A stretch of DNA of 13,879 nucleotides. Origin: an archaeon RBG_16_50_20. GTDB taxonomy: Archaea; Thermoproteota; Bathyarchaeia; 40CM-2-53-6. The stretch is taken from contig MEMY01000023.1 of assembly GCA_001768965.1 (NCBI GenBank), positions 1 through 13,879 on the forward strand, given 5' to 3'. Of this stretch, positions 13,266 to 13,879 are shown one piece after another. Numbering within the stretch: the stretch's first letter is position 1; every line of letters starts with the position of its first letter. The translations under genes and the position numbers were made by a program. The notes under the pieces are model-generated. The model searched no databases. It saw only the letters and a list, made by a program, of their open reading frames with translations, and had not been told where the DNA came from.

Positions 13266-13708
13266 TACTGGCCTTCCGCCTTCTTGGCACCCTTCAGAAT
13301 GTCTCCGGCCATCCTGTTGAGAAGGCTGATTCCCTCGGGCGTTAGCTTTCTGCCCTTCTTCGCCTCGACTGCGATGAACCCTGCTTTCTGGAGCTGCTGC
13401 AAAGGTTCCCTAATCGCGGAACCGCCAGCAACTCTGGAATGTTCGATATGCGTCCCATATCGCAAGCGACCTCCGTATTCCACCCTTAGACGCGATATGC
13501 CCACTGGGCCGTGGAGGTACATTTTTCGCAGGAGGGATGCGCAGCGAGCGTACCACCAGTCAGGATTCTGTGGAGGGCGCTCCTTGTGTGAACCGGTCTT
13601 GGCGGTCAAGGCCCAGCTTGGTGGAGCCACATCACCTACATTCTCCTTCAGATACTTCGACAGTCTGTCGAGTAACACATCTGAAGGAACATCTAGTGGT
13701 GTCGGCAT
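13265..13708 (-). CDS. rps19e: Ribosomal protein S19e
   Basis: A 147-residue small-subunit protein (winged-helix-like) needed for 16S maturation. Family blocks are LDVPSDVLLDRLSKYLKE, then PPSWALTAKTGSHKERPPQNPDWWYARCASLLRKMYLHGPVG, the RVEYGGRLRYGTHIEHSRVAGGS loop and REPLQQLQKAGF with the LTPEGISLL end. ATG 13708 is preferred to GTG 13738: it matches the family start, has GGATGG seven bases upstream, and lies about 25 bases after the transcript start predicted from the box A at 13757-13765; GTG 13738 would sit right at that transcript start. First gene of the S19e-PDCD5-L39e-L31e-aIF6 operon. Confidence 0.95.
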   Translation of the reverse strand: MPTPLDVPSDVLLDRLSKYLKENVGDVAPPSWALTAKTGSHKERPPQNPDWWYARCASLLRKMYLHGPVGISRLRVEYGGRLRYGTHIEHSRVAGGSAIREPLQQLQKAGFIAVEAKKGRKLTPEGISLLNRMAGDILKGAKKAEGQ

Positions 13709-13756
13709 TGAATTTCCATCCGTTAGCGGAGTCTTCACGTTAAAACCGGTGAGCGC

Positions 13757-13765
13757 AATATAAAT
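13757..13765 (-). promoter_or_regulatory. Box A of the S19e operon
   Basis: The minus strand reads ATTTATATT, a near-consensus archaeal TATA element, overlapping the end of the YhbY-like gene gap. It predicts a start near 13735 and a short leader before ATG 13708. Confidence 0.6.
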
Positions 13766-13879
13766 CTAGTTTGCAGGCACTGCCCAGTGCTTTTCTTTGG
13801 GCTTGGCCAATTCCCGCCGTTTGTAGAGCGTGAACGTATGACCCATCACTTCCACAAGTGTTGATCCTGTCGAAGCGGC
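13766..13879 (-). CDS. YhbY/CRM-domain RNA-binding protein, 3' end (partial)
   Basis: The last 37 codons of a gene that runs off the right edge, ending at TAG 13768-13766. The frame reads ASTGSTLVEVMGHTFTLYKR then a Lys-rich tail. The pattern 'TG..LVEV.G.TF.LYR' is the closing beta strand of the CRM (YhbY) domain, an RNA-binding fold in ribosome assembly, and YhbY genes often sit next to S19e in archaea. The GxxG RNA-binding loop lies outside the window, so this rests on the last strand plus context. Confidence 0.65.
   Translation of the reverse strand, partial: AASTGSTLVEVMGHTFTLYKRRELAKPKEKHWAVPAN

Noticed and set aside
13709..13738. GTG 13738 start of S19e with ten extra residues
   Set aside because: The family starts at the MPTPLDVP position, and the box A at 13757-13765 predicts a transcript start at about the GTG itself.
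1..13879. tRNA genes, CRISPR arrays, insertion sequences or prophage att sites
   Set aside because: No cloverleaf with a T-loop GGTTCRA, no regularly spaced repeats, no transposase or integrase frame and no target-site duplication was seen by eye.

Overview
The window looks like the chromosome of an uncultivated TACK-type archaeon (Thermoproteota). A Bathyarchaeia or deep-branching Nitrososphaeria lineage fits best, but the sequence alone does not settle this. The archaeal assignment rests on the information-processing genes: L31e, L39e, S19e, L18a/LX, aIF6, a PDCD5-family protein, prefoldin alpha, Spt5, SecE, P0 and P1 stalk proteins, and a DtdA/DTD2-type D-aminoacyl-tRNA deacylase. Many genes start with TTG or GTG, and TATA-like box A elements sit about 25 bases before the expected transcript starts.

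Layout, left to right. (1) 1-31 is the 5' tip of a minus-strand gene with a clear box A and Shine-Dalgarno. (2) 122-1814 is a compact minus-strand cassette of four small genes read right to left: a MEDS/DcmR-like sensory protein, a 45-residue zinc-finger protein, a V4R-like protein and a DUF6659/roadblock-like protein. It looks like a sensory or regulatory unit and is the most accessory-looking part of the window. (3) 1803-2636 holds an intact stand-alone LigD-type 3'-phosphoesterase gene and, after it, a decayed second copy. The 5' third of the second copy is missing, and in its place is a fragment of a ribosomal stalk protein tail. (4) 2690-5550 is an aspartate-family aminotransferase translationally coupled to an ATP-type PEP carboxykinase, a plausible route from aspartate through oxaloacetate to phosphoenolpyruvate. 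A perfect dyad lies where a repressor would bind. (5) 5793-7717 is the minus-strand stalk operon L1-L10(P0)-L12(P1). (6) 7852-11584 is the divergent plus-strand operon L18a-pfdA-ftsY-dtdA-secE-spt5-L11, which links ribosome assembly, chaperoning, membrane targeting and transcription elongation. (7) 11581-13708 is the convergent minus-strand operon S19e-PDCD5-L39e-L31e-aIF6. (8) 13766-13879 is the 3' end of a YhbY/CRM-domain gene.

Most of the right two thirds is conserved housekeeping. The second-look items are the four-gene sensory cassette, the phosphoesterase/stalk-tail chimeric relic, a long acidic extension on L31e, a P0 protein without the usual shared stalk tail, and the split of the L11 and L1-L10-L12 genes into divergent operons. 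I saw no tRNA, rRNA, CRISPR array, insertion sequence or transposase.
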